A stretch of 58,777 nucleotides of DNA from positions 1 to 58,777 of the forward strand of contig CAMWIM010000007.1 in NCBI GenBank assembly GCA_947174335.1. Direction: 5' to 3'. Source of the stretch: an uncultured Porphyromonadaceae bacterium (GTDB taxonomy: Bacteria > Bacteroidota > Bacteroidia > Bacteroidales > Muribaculaceae). Of this stretch, positions 15,881-24,922 are shown piece after piece (position 1 is the stretch's first letter; each line of letters opens with the position of its first letter). The position numbers and the translations under genes were made by a program. The notes beneath the pieces were generated by a model. That model did not search any database, had not been told where the DNA came from, and saw only the letters and a list, made by a program, of their open reading frames with translations.

Positions 15881-16804
15881 ATGAACAGCAATAGTCTCGT
15901 TTCAATTGCCGACCTCTCCAAAGATGAGATTCTTCATATTTTGGAGCAGACTCGCTATTTTGAGGAACATCCCAATCACAAAATTCTTGACGGTAAAGTT
16001 GTGGCTACTCTTTTCTTTGAGCCATCAACTCGTACTCGTCTCAGTTTTGAAACAGCTGCAAACCGACTTGGTGCGCGTGTAATCGGATTCTCTGACAAGG
16101 GAACTACAAGTACTTCAAAAGGCGAAACATTAAAAGATACAATCAAGATGGTCAGCAATTATGTTGACCTTATTGTTATGAGACACTATCTTGAGGGTGC
16201 GGCTCTTTATGCTACCGAGGTCACTGATATTCCTATTATCAATGCCGGTGACGGTTCTAACCAGCATCCATCTCAAACAATGCTCGACCTGTATTCAATC
16301 TATAAAACGCAGGGTCGTCTTGAAAATCTTACCATTACAATGGTTGGTGATTTGAAATATGGTAGAACGGTTCACTCGTTGCTTATGGCGATGAGATATT
16401 TTAATCCGACTTTTAATTTTGTTGCTTGCAATGAGTTACGTATGCCTGACGAATATATCGATTTTTGTAACGATCACGGAATCAAGTATAATGTAAGTTG
16501 CGATTTCTCTCCTGAAATTATAAATTCAAGCGACATTATTTATATGACGCGAGTTCAACGTGAACGCTTTACCGATATAATGGAGTATGAGAAAGTTAAA
16601 GATTTATACAATCTCAACAATGCCATGCTCAACGACAGTAAAGACAACTTACGCATTCTACATCCATTACCTCGTGTTAACGAAATTAATCCCGATGTTG
16701 ACGATAATCCAAAAGCTTACTATTTCCAGCAAGCGCGTAATGGTTTGTTCACTCGCCAGGCTTTAATTTGCAATGCGCTCGGAATTGATATACTTAAACA
16801 GTAA
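15881..16804 (+). CDS. pyrB: Aspartate carbamoyltransferase catalytic subunit
   Basis: 307 aa from ATG at 15881; an upstream in-frame TTG overlaps the promoter element and is rejected. It catalyses carbamoyl phosphate plus aspartate to carbamoyl aspartate, the committed step of pyrimidine synthesis. Carbamoyl-phosphate motif [10 protein letters not shown] (about 48-57), KGET near residue 80, and HPLPRVNEI near residue 264 are visible. It is followed 18 bp later by pyrI, as expected for the two-subunit ATCase of the E. coli type. Cytoplasmic. Confidence 0.97.
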   Translation: MNSNSLVSIADLSKDEILHILEQTRYFEEHPNHKILDGKVVATLFFEPSTRTRLSFETAANRLGARVIGFSDKGTTSTSKGETLKDTIKMVSNYVDLIVMRHYLEGAALYATEVTDIPIINAGDGSNQHPSQTMLDLYSIYKTQGRLENLTITMVGDLKYGRTVHSLLMAMRYFNPTFNFVACNELRMPDEYIDFCNDHGIKYNVSCDFSPEIINSSDIIYMTRVQRERFTDIMEYEKVKDLYNLNNAMLNDSKDNLRILHPLPRVNEINPDVDDNPKAYYFQQARNGLFTRQALICNALGIDILKQ

Positions 16805-16822
16805 AATTTGCCATATCAATAT

Positions 16823-17284
16823 ATGAATACTTCAAAAAAAGAACTCGCTGTTGCTGCTCTTCAAAACGGAACGGTTATTGACCATATCCCGTCAGAGATG
16901 CTATTTAAGGCAGTTAAACTTCTTGGCATCGAATCGCTCGGAACTCAGTTGACAATCGGTAATAATTTGGCAAGCAAAAAACTTGGAACAAAAGGTATTA
17001 TCAAGGTTGCTGATGTTTATTTCCCCGAAGCTGTTCTAAATCGTTTGGCACTTATTGCACCCGATGCTGTTGTGAATATAATTCGCGATTTTGATGTTGT
17101 GGAAAAGTTGCGTGTCAGTTTGCCCGAAACAATTGTTGGTATTGTGCGTTGTGATAATCCTAAATGTATTTCAAACAACGAACCGATGGCAACACGTTTC
17201 CATCTGATAGACCGTGCTAATGGAGAATTGCGTTGCCATTATTGTGGACATTCAGTAAATACAACTGATGCTACAATTATTTGA
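16823..17284 (+). CDS. pyrI: Aspartate carbamoyltransferase regulatory subunit
   Basis: 153 aa from ATG at 16823; an upstream TTG is not needed, and this start aligns with PyrI proteins at the N-terminus. Contains ALQNGTVIDHIPSEM (nucleotide-binding domain) and the C-terminal zinc domain with four Cys in CDNPKC and CHYC, which docks on PyrB. It confers CTP inhibition and ATP activation on the catalytic trimer. The flavin reductase gene starts five bases after the stop. Confidence 0.96.
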   Translation: MNTSKKELAVAALQNGTVIDHIPSEMLFKAVKLLGIESLGTQLTIGNNLASKKLGTKGIIKVADVYFPEAVLNRLALIAPDAVVNIIRDFDVVEKLRVSLPETIVGIVRCDNPKCISNNEPMATRFHLIDRANGELRCHYCGHSVNTTDATII

Positions 17285-17289
17285 TTGAC

Positions 17290-17853
17290 ATGAAGCAGAG
17301 TTGGCGCCCCGGTAATATGGTTTATCCGCTTCCTGCGGTTATTGTTACCTGTGGAGATTCGGTTGAAAACAGCAATATGTTGACAGTTGCTTGGGCCGGA
17401 ACCATCTGCTCAGACCCTGCTATGTGTTCAATATCAGTTCGTCCTGAACGATTCAGCCACCATTTTATTAAGGAAAATATGGAATTCACCATAAACCTTA
17501 CAACTGTAGATATGGCTTATGTGACAGATTGGGTGGGTGTAAAATCGGGACGAGATTTTGATAAATGGACTGAAACCGGGTTAACACCCTGCAAAGGTCA
17601 GACAGTCAAATGTCCCTATATAGAGCAGTCTCCAATTTCGATAGAATGTAAGGTAGAGTCGATAATATCTCTTGGCTCACATGATATGTTTATTGCTCGT
17701 ATTACAAACGTATTGGCAGACGAACGTTATATCGAGCCGGAAACCGGACGGTTTAATCTTGAAAAAGCTCGCTTGATTGCTTATTCTCACGGACAATATT
17801 ATTCGCTTGGAGAGAATCTCGGTCATTTTGGCTGGAGTGTAAAGAAAAAATAA
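17290..17853 (+). CDS. Flavin reductase family protein (FMN-binding split barrel)
   Basis: 187 aa from ATG at 17290; the alternative TTG start at 17281 overlaps pyrI by four bases and adds only three residues. It has the flavin reductase-like split-barrel pattern: [31 protein letters not shown] (in two blocks), and [17 protein letters not shown]. Such proteins bind FMN as homodimers and reduce flavin or act as nitroreductase-like enzymes; the physiological substrate is unknown. Cytoplasmic. It is embedded between pyrI and glyA with short gaps, so it should share the pyrB promoter. Confidence 0.85.
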   Translation: MKQSWRPGNMVYPLPAVIVTCGDSVENSNMLTVAWAGTICSDPAMCSISVRPERFSHHFIKENMEFTINLTTVDMAYVTDWVGVKSGRDFDKWTETGLTPCKGQTVKCPYIEQSPISIECKVESIISLGSHDMFIARITNVLADERYIEPETGRFNLEKARLIAYSHGQYYSLGENLGHFGWSVKKK

Positions 17854-17909
17854 ACCGAAATATTACCTTGGCTAAACTCAATAAATTTAAAACATCTAAA
17901 CTTAAAATA

Positions 17910-19190
17910 ATGGAAAGAGATAAAGTAATTTTTGACATCATTCAGCGTGAACATGAACGCCAGAAGAAAGGTATCGAACTTATTGCATCTGAAAACTTCG
18001 TCAGTGATGAGGTTATGCAAGCTATGGGTTCATGCCTCACGAACAAATATGCTGAAGGTTATCCGGGACATCGTTATTATGGCGGTTGCCAAGTCGTTGA
18101 TGAAGCTGAGACCGTTGCCATCGAACGTGTTAAAAAGCTTTTTGGCGCGGAATATGCTAATGTTCAGCCCCACTCGGGTGCTCAAGCCAATATGGCAGTA
18201 TTCATGACTGTGCTTAATCCCGGCGATAAATTCCTTGGTCTTAACCTTTCTCATGGTGGTCACCTTTCACACGGAAGCCCTGTCAACTTCTCAGGTCTCA
18301 TGTTTAACGCACTTGAATATAACGTTAAAGAAGATACCGGAACTGTTGACTATGATCAGATGGAAGAAGTTGCTCGTCGCGAACGTCCTAAATTGATTAT
18401 TGGTGGTGCAAGTGCCTATACTCGCGAATGGGATTATGCACGTATGCGTCGTCTTGCTGACGAAATTGGCGCTATCCTAATGATTGATATGGCTCACCCT
18501 GCAGGTCTTATTGCTGCCGGTTTGCTTGACAATCCCGTGAAATATGCCCATATTGTTACATCTACAACCCACAAAACACTTCGCGGACCTCGTGGTGGTC
18601 TCATTCTTCTTGGAAAAGATTTTGAAAATCCATTTGGAAAAGTTACTAAGAAAGGCGAAGTGCGCATGATGTCATCTCTTATTGACTCTGCAGTGTTCCC
18701 GGGCGTTCAGGGTGGACCTTTGGAACATGTAATTGCAGCCAAAGCTGTTGCGTTTGGCGAAGCATTGACTCCTTCGTTTAAGGAATATCAGCAACAGGTT
18801 AAAGCTAATGCCGCTGAGATGGCTAAAGCACTCGTTGACAAGGGTTACAAAATTGTTTCGGGTGGCACTGATAACCACTGTATTCTTGTTGACCTCCGTA
18901 CTAAATATCCTGAACTTACAGGTAAAGTTGCTGAGAAAGTTCTCGTTGATGCTGATATTACCGCCAACAAGAATATGGTACCGTTTGACTCTCGCTCTCC
19001 ATTCCAGACATCAGGTATCCGTCTCGGTACTCCGGCAATTACAACTCGTGGTGCCAAGACCGACTTGATGGGTGAAATTGTTGAGATGATCGATACTGTT
19101 CTTTCAAATCCTGAAAACGAGAAGATTATCACTTCGGTTCGTGAGAAGGTCAATAAGACTATGGCCGATTATCCTATCTTTGCATATTAA
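17910..19190 (+). CDS. glyA: Serine hydroxymethyltransferase
   Basis: 426 aa from ATG at 17910 ([18 protein letters not shown]); the open frame extends 14 codons upstream from a TTG, but those codons are not typical of GlyA. PLP enzyme interconverting serine and glycine with tetrahydrofolate. Motifs: [37 protein letters not shown], and the PLP lysine in [12 protein letters not shown]. Full length, cytoplasmic. It lies 56 bp downstream of the flavin reductase gene and is closed by a terminator, so it is the last gene of the pyrB cluster. Its product supplies one-carbon units for thymidylate and purines, which fits a nucleotide-synthesis operon. Confidence 0.97.
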   Translation: MERDKVIFDIIQREHERQKKGIELIASENFVSDEVMQAMGSCLTNKYAEGYPGHRYYGGCQVVDEAETVAIERVKKLFGAEYANVQPHSGAQANMAVFMTVLNPGDKFLGLNLSHGGHLSHGSPVNFSGLMFNALEYNVKEDTGTVDYDQMEEVARRERPKLIIGGASAYTREWDYARMRRLADEIGAILMIDMAHPAGLIAAGLLDNPVKYAHIVTSTTHKTLRGPRGGLILLGKDFENPFGKVTKKGEVRMMSSLIDSAVFPGVQGGPLEHVIAAKAVAFGEALTPSFKEYQQQVKANAAEMAKALVDKGYKIVSGGTDNHCILVDLRTKYPELTGKVAEKVLVDADITANKNMVPFDSRSPFQTSGIRLGTPAITTRGAKTDLMGEIVEMIDTVLSNPENEKIITSVREKVNKTMADYPIFAY

Positions 19191-19211
19191 TTTTAATCAG
19201 TTTTGTATTTT

Positions 19212-19248
19212 AATCCCATGTTGCCTTTGGCGGTATGGGATTTTTTTG
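19212..19248 (+). terminator. glyA terminator
   Basis: Stem AATCCCAT/ATGGGATT (19212-19219 with 19235-19242), an inner GCC/GGC pair, and a run of seven T. 21 bp after the glyA stop. Confidence 0.9.
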
Positions 19249-19323
19249 TGCCATTTTTCTCTTAAATTGGTATAAAGGTTAAAAAAATAAGGCGTGTCTA
19301 TTCATTGTTAGCGTCTAAATTTG

Positions 19324-19331
19324 TAAATTTG
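19324..19331 (+). promoter_or_regulatory. -7 element (TAAATTTG) of the amidase-mlaD unit
   Basis: TAAATTTG 19 bases before the GTG start of the amidase. A TTG at 19305-19307 is 16 bp away, shorter than usual. Confidence 0.6.
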
Positions 19332-19350
19332 CAAGATATTATTCATAACA

Positions 19351-20541
19351 GTGAAATCAATTAAATTTTCATATATATTATTCTCTTGCCTCGTTAGCTT
19401 GATAGTTATATTGAGCAACGAGATAAAAGCAGCGACACCCAAGCCCGCCGGTAAACAGTTTGTACTTGTTCTTGATGCCGGCCATGGTGGTAAAGACTCC
19501 GGTGCCGTTGGACGTATAACCACTGAAAAAACAATCAATCTTGATGTTTCTTTGCTTGTGGGGCGTAAACTTGAGAAGGCATTCGGTGATAAACTGAAGG
19601 TAGTCTATACCCGTGATAAAGACAAATATCTTTCATTGATGGAGCGTGCAAAGATAGCCAATAAATCTCACGGTAACTTTTTTGTATCGATTCACGTTAA
19701 CTCACTTGATAAAAGAAATCGTAACCGAGCCACAATTAAAGGAGCGAGTGTTTATACACTCGGTTTACATAAATCAGCCGATAACCTGGATGTCGCGCAG
19801 CGTGAAAATGCGGTAATGACTCTTGACGATAACTTTGAAGAAACGTACGAGGGTTTTGACCCGCATTCGGCAGAGAGCTATATCATTTTTGAATTTTCTC
19901 AAAATCTCCACATGGCTCAAAGCGTGCGTCTCGCGGATGAAATCCAAAATCGCCTTATAACAGAGGCCGGACGAGCCGACAGGGGAGTACGTCAAGCCGG
20001 ATTTTGGGTTCTCTGGGCAACCGGAATGCCATCGGTTCTCGTTGAGCTCGACTTTATATGTAATCCCGATCAAGAAAAATTCCTTGATTCAAGTGAAGGT
20101 AAAGAAAAAATGGCAAATGCAATTGCCGGTGCGTTGAGCAAGTATATTGCTTCGACAATTGGTGTTGCCGCCCCTGCGATTGAGAAAAATACAAGAACTG
20201 AGAATAGGGTAGAGGAGGCTCTAAAGACACAAGCGGTTGAAGTCGCAGAAGATGAGGTCCTTGAATCAACCGAGACTGCTCAGCCCGAAGTAAAAGTTCA
20301 GCCGTCAGAAAAAGTTTATAAGATACAGTTCTTGACTTCGTCTAAGAAATTAAGAGACTCAGCTCCCGAACTTAAAGGATTGAAAAACGTTGATTTTTAT
20401 ATGGATCATAACGTTTACAAATATACCTATGGTTCGTATTCAAAGAAAGATGAGGCTCAAGCCGAACTTAATAATGTAAGAAAAACGTTTAAAGAAGCCT
20501 TTGTGATTGCATTGCGCGACGGTAAACGAGTTGACTTATAA
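19351..20541 (+). CDS. N-acetylmuramoyl-L-alanine amidase (Amidase_3) with C-terminal SPOR-like domain
   Basis: 396 aa with a GTG start at 19351; no ATG is available before the conserved domain, and the promoter element sits just upstream. Signal peptide (residues 1-28, hydrophobic FSYILFSCLVSLIVILS). The zinc amidase domain (about 36-265) shows DAGHGGKDSGA (zinc His), the zinc Glu in the TTEKTINLDV region, SIHVNS (zinc His), and the catalytic Glu in VLVELDFICN. After an acidic linker (270-315) comes a SPOR-like domain (KVYKIQFLTSSKK to the end), which binds denuded glycan at division sites. It splits the amide bond between MurNAc and the stem peptide in the periplasm. The MlaD-like gene follows 41 bp later. 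Confidence 0.92.
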   Translation: MKSIKFSYILFSCLVSLIVILSNEIKAATPKPAGKQFVLVLDAGHGGKDSGAVGRITTEKTINLDVSLLVGRKLEKAFGDKLKVVYTRDKDKYLSLMERAKIANKSHGNFFVSIHVNSLDKRNRNRATIKGASVYTLGLHKSADNLDVAQRENAVMTLDDNFEETYEGFDPHSAESYIIFEFSQNLHMAQSVRLADEIQNRLITEAGRADRGVRQAGFWVLWATGMPSVLVELDFICNPDQEKFLDSSEGKEKMANAIAGALSKYIASTIGVAAPAIEKNTRTENRVEEALKTQAVEVAEDEVLESTETAQPEVKVQPSEKVYKIQFLTSSKKLRDSAPELKGLKNVDFYMDHNVYKYTYGSYSKKDEAQAELNNVRKTFKEAFVIALRDGKRVDL

Positions 20542-20582
20542 TCCAATCAGATAATATTAACTAATTAGAAATATACCACATT

Positions 20583-21482
20583 ATGAAAAATGGACGTAAA
20601 AACGAGATAGTAATTGGAATATGCGTTATTCTGGCTCTCTGTTTTCTGTTTTACGGAATTGACTATCTCAAGGGTATGAACGTATTTAAGCCTGCCAATT
20701 ATTACGAGGTAACATATACCGATGTTAAAGGGCTGAGCGTTTCTGCTCCGGTTACTGTCAATGGTTATAAAGTCGGACAGGTTGTCTCTATTCAATATGA
20801 ATATGATAATCCCGGACATATCAGTGTTGAATTAAGCCTTAATAAAGAACTTAAGATCCCTCAGGGTTCTAAAGCTGTTATTGAAAGTGATATGCTTGGG
20901 ACTGCTTCAATTGTTCTCAAAATGGCTCCAAATCAAAATTTTCATAAGGTTGGTGCTAAACTGATTGGTGAAACATCGGCAGGAATGATGGATAATATCT
21001 CACAGAACTTGATGCCATCTGTTGCTGAAATATTTCCTAAAATAGATTCTTTGATTACGGCTCTTAATACACTTGTTTCGGATCCTGCTCTTTTAAAATC
21101 AGTTAAACGCCTTGATGGTATGACTGCCGGTCTTGATGAAACAATCAATAAGATAAACAAATCAATGAACGGGCTTCCTGCTATAGTTAATAATGTAGAC
21201 GCATCAACTGCCAACCTCAAAACGCTGTCTGAGGATTTGTCTACATTGTCAGCAGAACTTAAGACACTCCCTGTTGACTCTTTATTTAATAATGTGAATG
21301 TCATATCTCAAAATCTTGCAGAGATGTCTCATGAGTTGAATAATCCGAACTCAACACTGGGTTTAATTATGAAAGACCCTGCGCTGTATAACAATCTCAA
21401 TAAAACAGTTCAAAGTCTCGACTCTCTCTTTGTTGATATCAAGAAAAATCCCAAACGTTATATCAGTATAAAATTATTGTAA
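20583..21482 (+). CDS. MlaD/MCE family lipid-transport protein
   Basis: 299 aa. One N-terminal membrane segment (residues 9-28), then an MCE/MlaD domain (about 38-115: YYEVTYTDVKGLSVSAPVTV, GYKVGQVVSI, VIESDMLGTASIVL), then a long helical region with repeated Ser/Leu spacing. MCE proteins form periplasmic hexameric rings that pass phospholipids between membranes with an MlaE/MlaF ABC transporter. The partner genes are not in this window. In Bacteroidota it often follows an N-acetylmuramoyl-L-alanine amidase, as here. A terminator lies 40 bp after the stop. Confidence 0.9.
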   Translation: MKNGRKNEIVIGICVILALCFLFYGIDYLKGMNVFKPANYYEVTYTDVKGLSVSAPVTVNGYKVGQVVSIQYEYDNPGHISVELSLNKELKIPQGSKAVIESDMLGTASIVLKMAPNQNFHKVGAKLIGETSAGMMDNISQNLMPSVAEIFPKIDSLITALNTLVSDPALLKSVKRLDGMTAGLDETINKINKSMNGLPAIVNNVDASTANLKTLSEDLSTLSAELKTLPVDSLFNNVNVISQNLAEMSHELNNPNSTLGLIMKDPALYNNLNKTVQSLDSLFVDIKKNPKRYISIKLL

Positions 21483-21522
21483 TAATTTTGTATTGTTTAT
21501 TTAGACTTATTCTAAATAAATA

Positions 21523-21576
21523 AAAATCACGCTTTCTCTCAGAAGTCGGCTATATATGGGAGTTAGCGTGGTTTTT
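21523..21576 (+). terminator. Terminator after the MlaD-like gene
   Basis: 11-bp stem AAAATCACGCT/AGCGTGGTTTT (21523-21533 with 21565-21575, one T-G pair), followed by T-rich sequence. The 31-base loop is long for an intrinsic terminator. Confidence 0.7.
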
Positions 21577-21759
21577 AATTACTGAATAATTATAATAAAG
21601 AAAATCTCGCTAACGCAAAACACCATTGGAATCTCCTGTGAAATAGATGGTTATCTTGCGTCTCTAAAGTGTTGGTTGAGCTTGTTTTGAAGTTTTACTT
21701 TAATGTGCTGAAATATAGCATACTTGTAATTATTTTCTAAATTCCAAAAAAAAATGCAC

Positions 21760-21790
21760 TTGTTTTTATAAAAAAAAAGTTGGAATTTTG
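21760..21790 (+). promoter_or_regulatory. Possible dnaA promoter (TTG, 20 bp, GAATTTTG)
   Basis: TTG at 21760-21762 and GAATTTTG at 21783-21790, 20 bp apart; the -7 differs from TAnnTTTG at its first base. The predicted start point near 21797 supports the dnaA ATG at 21823. The preceding 180 bp (21577-21759) hold no gene, and I see no TTATCCACA boxes there. Confidence 0.4.
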
Positions 21791-21822
21791 TAGTGCAAAA
21801 TAAGCAAGCTATTATCAAAAAA

Positions 21823-23217
21823 ATGAATAACGATAAACAGAAGTGGAACGAATGTCTCTCAATCATCAGAGATGTTATACCGGAGGAGCAGTTCAAATGT
21901 TGGTTTGAACCGATCTATCCTGTAAGTTTTGTTGATGATAGATTAACCATTTCTGTTCCATCGTCTTATTTTGCCGAGCACATCGACGAACGATATATTA
22001 GGATACTTGGTCCGGTTCTGCATCGAGTATATGGTCCAAAAGTAAAACTTGAATATAGTTATAAGGTTGTTAATGATGCTCCCGAGTCGGTAAATGTTAG
22101 AAGTGAGAATCCTTCACCTGCTATCAAATCAGGGTTACCTGCCGCAAATCCATTTAATGTAGAGTCTGTTCCTGAGATTGACTCACAATTAAATCCTAAA
22201 TATACTTTTGAGAATTACTGCGGAAGTATGTGTAATAAAGTTGCACGTGCAATTGGTATGACAATAGGGGATGACCCTTCGGTTAAGACATTTAACCCAT
22301 TATTTATAATAGGTCCTTCAGGGTCCGGTAAAACTCACCTCATGCATGCTATCGGCATCCGCATAAAAGAACGTCAGCCATTACATCGAGTTCTTTATGT
22401 AACTGCCCGTTTGTTTGAAAGCCAGTTTACGACAGCGTCACTTAAAGGAAGAATTAATGACTTTATCTATTTTTATCAAAGTATAGATACACTCATTATT
22501 GACGATATTCAAGATCTTATCGGAAAAGATAAGACCCAGAACGCATTTTTCCATATATTCAATCATTTGCACCTTAACAATAAGCAGATTATCATGTCAA
22601 GTGATTGCCCGCCATCTCAGATGAAAGGATTGTCAGAGCGCATGATGACTCGTTTTAAATGGGGTATGACCGTTAAACTTGATCGACCCGATTTTGAGTT
22701 GCGTCGTGAGGTATTGTTGCAAAAAGCACAAACTGAAGGTTTAAATCTTTCAAACGAGATAATTGACTATATTGCTGAAAATGTTACCAATAGCATTCGT
22801 GAAATTGAAGGTGTTATGCTTTCGATTGTGACACATGCGGCTATTCTTAATGTAGATATTACCATTGATTTGGCTCGCAACGTGATTAATAACGCTATAA
22901 GAATGAACGCATCTACCACACCTCAAATTAACTTTGAGATGGTCACACAGAGTGTTAGTAGTTATTATAACATTGATCCGGATGCGATTTATACCAAAAA
23001 TCGCAAACGTGAAATCTCGGATGCACGTCAAATGGTAATGTTCCTTGCAAAGAAACATGCAAAAATGCAGTCTGTAACGATTGGCACACGTTTGTCGCGT
23101 TCTCATTCAACTGTTCTCTATGCTATAAAACAGATTGAAGAACGTATGCCGTTTGAAAAGCAACTGCAAGAAGATGTTGCGGCAATTGAGAAACTCATTA
23201 ATTCGCCCCAAAAGTAA
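21823..23217 (+). CDS. dnaA: Chromosomal replication initiator protein DnaA
   Basis: 464 aa from ATG at 21823 (MNNDKQKWNECLSII); an upstream GTG at 21793 is less likely because it probably precedes the transcript start. Domain I (1-85), linker, AAA+ domain with Walker A GPSGSGKTHL (about 164-173) and Walker B TLIIDDIQDL (about 222), arginine-rich sensor region LSERMMTRF, and domain IV with the DNA-binding signature RLSRSHSTVLYAI near 421-433. It binds DnaA boxes at oriC and opens the duplex. No cluster of DnaA boxes is visible next to the gene, so the origin is probably elsewhere. tRNA-Met follows. Confidence 0.97.
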   Translation: MNNDKQKWNECLSIIRDVIPEEQFKCWFEPIYPVSFVDDRLTISVPSSYFAEHIDERYIRILGPVLHRVYGPKVKLEYSYKVVNDAPESVNVRSENPSPAIKSGLPAANPFNVESVPEIDSQLNPKYTFENYCGSMCNKVARAIGMTIGDDPSVKTFNPLFIIGPSGSGKTHLMHAIGIRIKERQPLHRVLYVTARLFESQFTTASLKGRINDFIYFYQSIDTLIIDDIQDLIGKDKTQNAFFHIFNHLHLNNKQIIMSSDCPPSQMKGLSERMMTRFKWGMTVKLDRPDFELRREVLLQKAQTEGLNLSNEIIDYIAENVTNSIREIEGVMLSIVTHAAILNVDITIDLARNVINNAIRMNASTTPQINFEMVTQSVSSYYNIDPDAIYTKNRKREISDARQMVMFLAKKHAKMQSVTIGTRLSRSHSTVLYAIKQIEERMPFEKQLQEDVAAIEKLINSPQK

Positions 23218-23246
23218 GTTCGAACTTAAAATTTTTGTTGATTTTC

Positions 23247-23277
23247 TTTGTAGTTAGGAAAATAATTCATAACTTTG
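23247..23277 (+). promoter_or_regulatory. tRNA-Met promoter (TTTG, 19 bp, TAACTTTG)
   Basis: TTTG at 23247-23250, a 19-bp spacer, and TAACTTTG at 23270-23277: a full consensus Bacteroidota promoter about 41 bases before the tRNA. Confidence 0.85.
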
Positions 23278-23318
23278 CACTCGCAAAAAATGGTTTGCCC
23301 CAATGTGAAAATATTTAT

Positions 23319-23392
23319 GGCGGGATAGCTCAGTTGGTTAGAGCGTCGGATTCATAACCCGGAGGTCCCGAGTTCAATTCTCGGTCCCGCTA
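23319..23392 (+). tRNA. tRNA-Met (CAT), elongator type
   Basis: 74 nt: acceptor GGCGGGA/TCCCGCT (first pair G-U), D arm GCTCAGTTGGTTAGAGC, anticodon loop TTCATAA (anticodon CAT), T loop TTCAATT, and discriminator A. It lacks the three G-C anticodon-stem pairs of initiator tRNA. A lysidine-modified tRNA-Ile cannot be formally excluded from the anticodon alone, but the body resembles elongator tRNA-Met. CCA is not encoded. Confidence 0.93.
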
Positions 23393-23394
23393 CT

Positions 23395-23422
23395 AAAGAC
23401 AGCTTAAAGGCTGTCTTTTTTT
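23395..23422 (+). terminator. tRNA-Met terminator
   Basis: Stem AAAGACAGC/GCTGTCTTT (23395-23403 with 23410-23418) and a run of seven T, starting three bases after the tRNA. Confidence 0.92.
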
Positions 23423-23515
23423 GTTTATAGCTTTGAATAAAATGGTACAGATCGGTTATTATGTCAAAAATTTTATATCAGTAAGATTTTCCAATGTTAT
23501 TTAAAAAAATAAACT

Positions 23516-23523
23516 TATCTTTG
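23516..23523 (+). promoter_or_regulatory. -7 element (TATCTTTG) of the desulfidase gene
   Basis: TATCTTTG 36 bases before the ATG at 23560. No clear -33 element. Confidence 0.6.
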
Positions 23524-23559
23524 CATTATCGAATAAATAACTTCAAAATCTAATATAAA

Positions 23560-24852
23560 ATGCTTGAAAAAGAAACTCGTCAGGCAATCATAGCTCTAAT
23601 GAATCGGGAAATTGTACCGGCAATGGGTTGTACTGAACCGGTTGCTGTTTCACTTTGTACAGCTAAATGTTATGAAACCCTTGGAGCTACTCCTGTCAGT
23701 ATTAATGTTAGACTTAGCGCAAACATATTGAAAAATGCGATGGGTGTCGGTATACCCGGAACAGGTATGATTGGTCTTCCGATTGCCATCGCACTTGGTG
23801 TTATAATCGGAAAGTCTGAGTATGAGCTCGAAGTGTTACGTGATGTTACTCCCGAAGCAGTTGAAAAGGGAAAATCTTTGATTGACAGTAAAATCATCAA
23901 TATATCTCTCAAGGAAAATATTTCAGAGAAACTGTATATTGAGGTTGAGATGACTGATGCTGAAGGTAATTGTGCAACTGCAGTAATTTCGGGAGGTCAC
24001 ACAAACTTTATCTATGTATCGCTTAATGATAAAGTCTTATTTGAAAAGGAAGTTGCGTCTGTCGGAAGTAATTCAGATAACGACTTGAAGTTAAACTTTC
24101 GCATGGTATATGATTTTGCAATGACAACTCCGATTGAAGAATTGGAATTTATCCTTGAAGCGCGTCGACTTAATAAAAATATCGCAAAACAATCATTCCA
24201 AGGAAAATACGGACATTCTGTCGGTCGCACAATAATGTGTCAACGTGAACAGAAACTGATGGGTGACAGCATTTTCTCGCATATTCTCGCCTACACAACA
24301 GCCGCTTGCGATGCTCGTATGGGCGGTGTTCCCGCTGCTGTAATGAGTAATAGCGGCAGTGGCAACCAAGGTATTGCGGCAACTATGCCTGTAGTTGTTT
24401 ATGCCGAAGAAATGAATGCGACTGAAGAACAAACAATTCGTGCGCTAACGCTGAGCCATTTGACGGTTATTTATATTAAACAAAGTCTTGGTCGACTTTC
24501 GGCATTATGTGGTTGTGTAATTGCTACAACTGGCTCGGCTTGCGGTCTATGCTATTTGATGGGCGGTAACTATGATGAAATTAGTGCCACAGCTAAAAAT
24601 ATGGTTGCCAATCTGACCGGAATGATTTGTGACGGTGCTAAACCGAGTTGCGCAATGAAACTTTATAGTGGGGTTTCGACCGCTGTTATTTCAGCTGTAA
24701 TGGCTCTTGAAGGGCATCAGGTCACTGCCGTTGAAGGAATAATTGATGATGATGTTGATAAAACAATTCAAAATCTGACCAGCATCGGTCGTGATGGAAT
24801 GAACGAAACCGATCGACTTATTTTAGATATTATGACTTCAAAAAATAAGTAA
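23560..24852 (+). CDS. L-cysteine desulfidase / serine dehydratase alpha family protein (CyuA/YhaM, UPF0597)
   Basis: 430 aa. It matches the UPF0597 family: PAMGCTEPVAVSL at the N-terminus (C24), NAMGVGIPGTGMIGLPIA, VMSNSGSGNQGIAATMPV in the middle, and the Cys-rich blocks CGCVIATTGSACGLCYLMGG and MICDGAKPSCAMKL. These Cys should hold an oxygen-sensitive Fe-S cluster, as in archaeal L-cysteine desulfidase and E. coli CyuA, which break cysteine into pyruvate, sulfide and ammonia. A serine substrate is possible. Cytoplasmic. Single-gene unit with its own -7 element and a strong terminator; the oxygen-sensitive cluster suits an anaerobe. Confidence 0.88.
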   Translation: MLEKETRQAIIALMNREIVPAMGCTEPVAVSLCTAKCYETLGATPVSINVRLSANILKNAMGVGIPGTGMIGLPIAIALGVIIGKSEYELEVLRDVTPEAVEKGKSLIDSKIINISLKENISEKLYIEVEMTDAEGNCATAVISGGHTNFIYVSLNDKVLFEKEVASVGSNSDNDLKLNFRMVYDFAMTTPIEELEFILEARRLNKNIAKQSFQGKYGHSVGRTIMCQREQKLMGDSIFSHILAYTTAACDARMGGVPAAVMSNSGSGNQGIAATMPVVVYAEEMNATEEQTIRALTLSHLTVIYIKQSLGRLSALCGCVIATTGSACGLCYLMGGNYDEISATAKNMVANLTGMICDGAKPSCAMKLYSGVSTAVISAVMALEGHQVTAVEGIIDDDVDKTIQNLTSIGRDGMNETDRLILDIMTSKNK

Positions 24853-24860
24853 TTTAAACT

Positions 24861-24910
24861 ATATCATAAAAAGGAAGAGCCTCATTTGGGGCTCTTCCTT
24901 TTTATGATAT
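24861..24910. terminator. Bidirectional terminator between convergent genes
   Basis: Perfect 21-bp stem (24861-24881 with 24890-24910) and an 8-base loop. The arms carry AAAAAGG and CCTTTTT, so both directions end in a T-run. It separates the desulfidase (plus) from the SPFH gene (minus). Confidence 0.95.
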
Positions 24911-24922
24911 TTTGATTATTGT

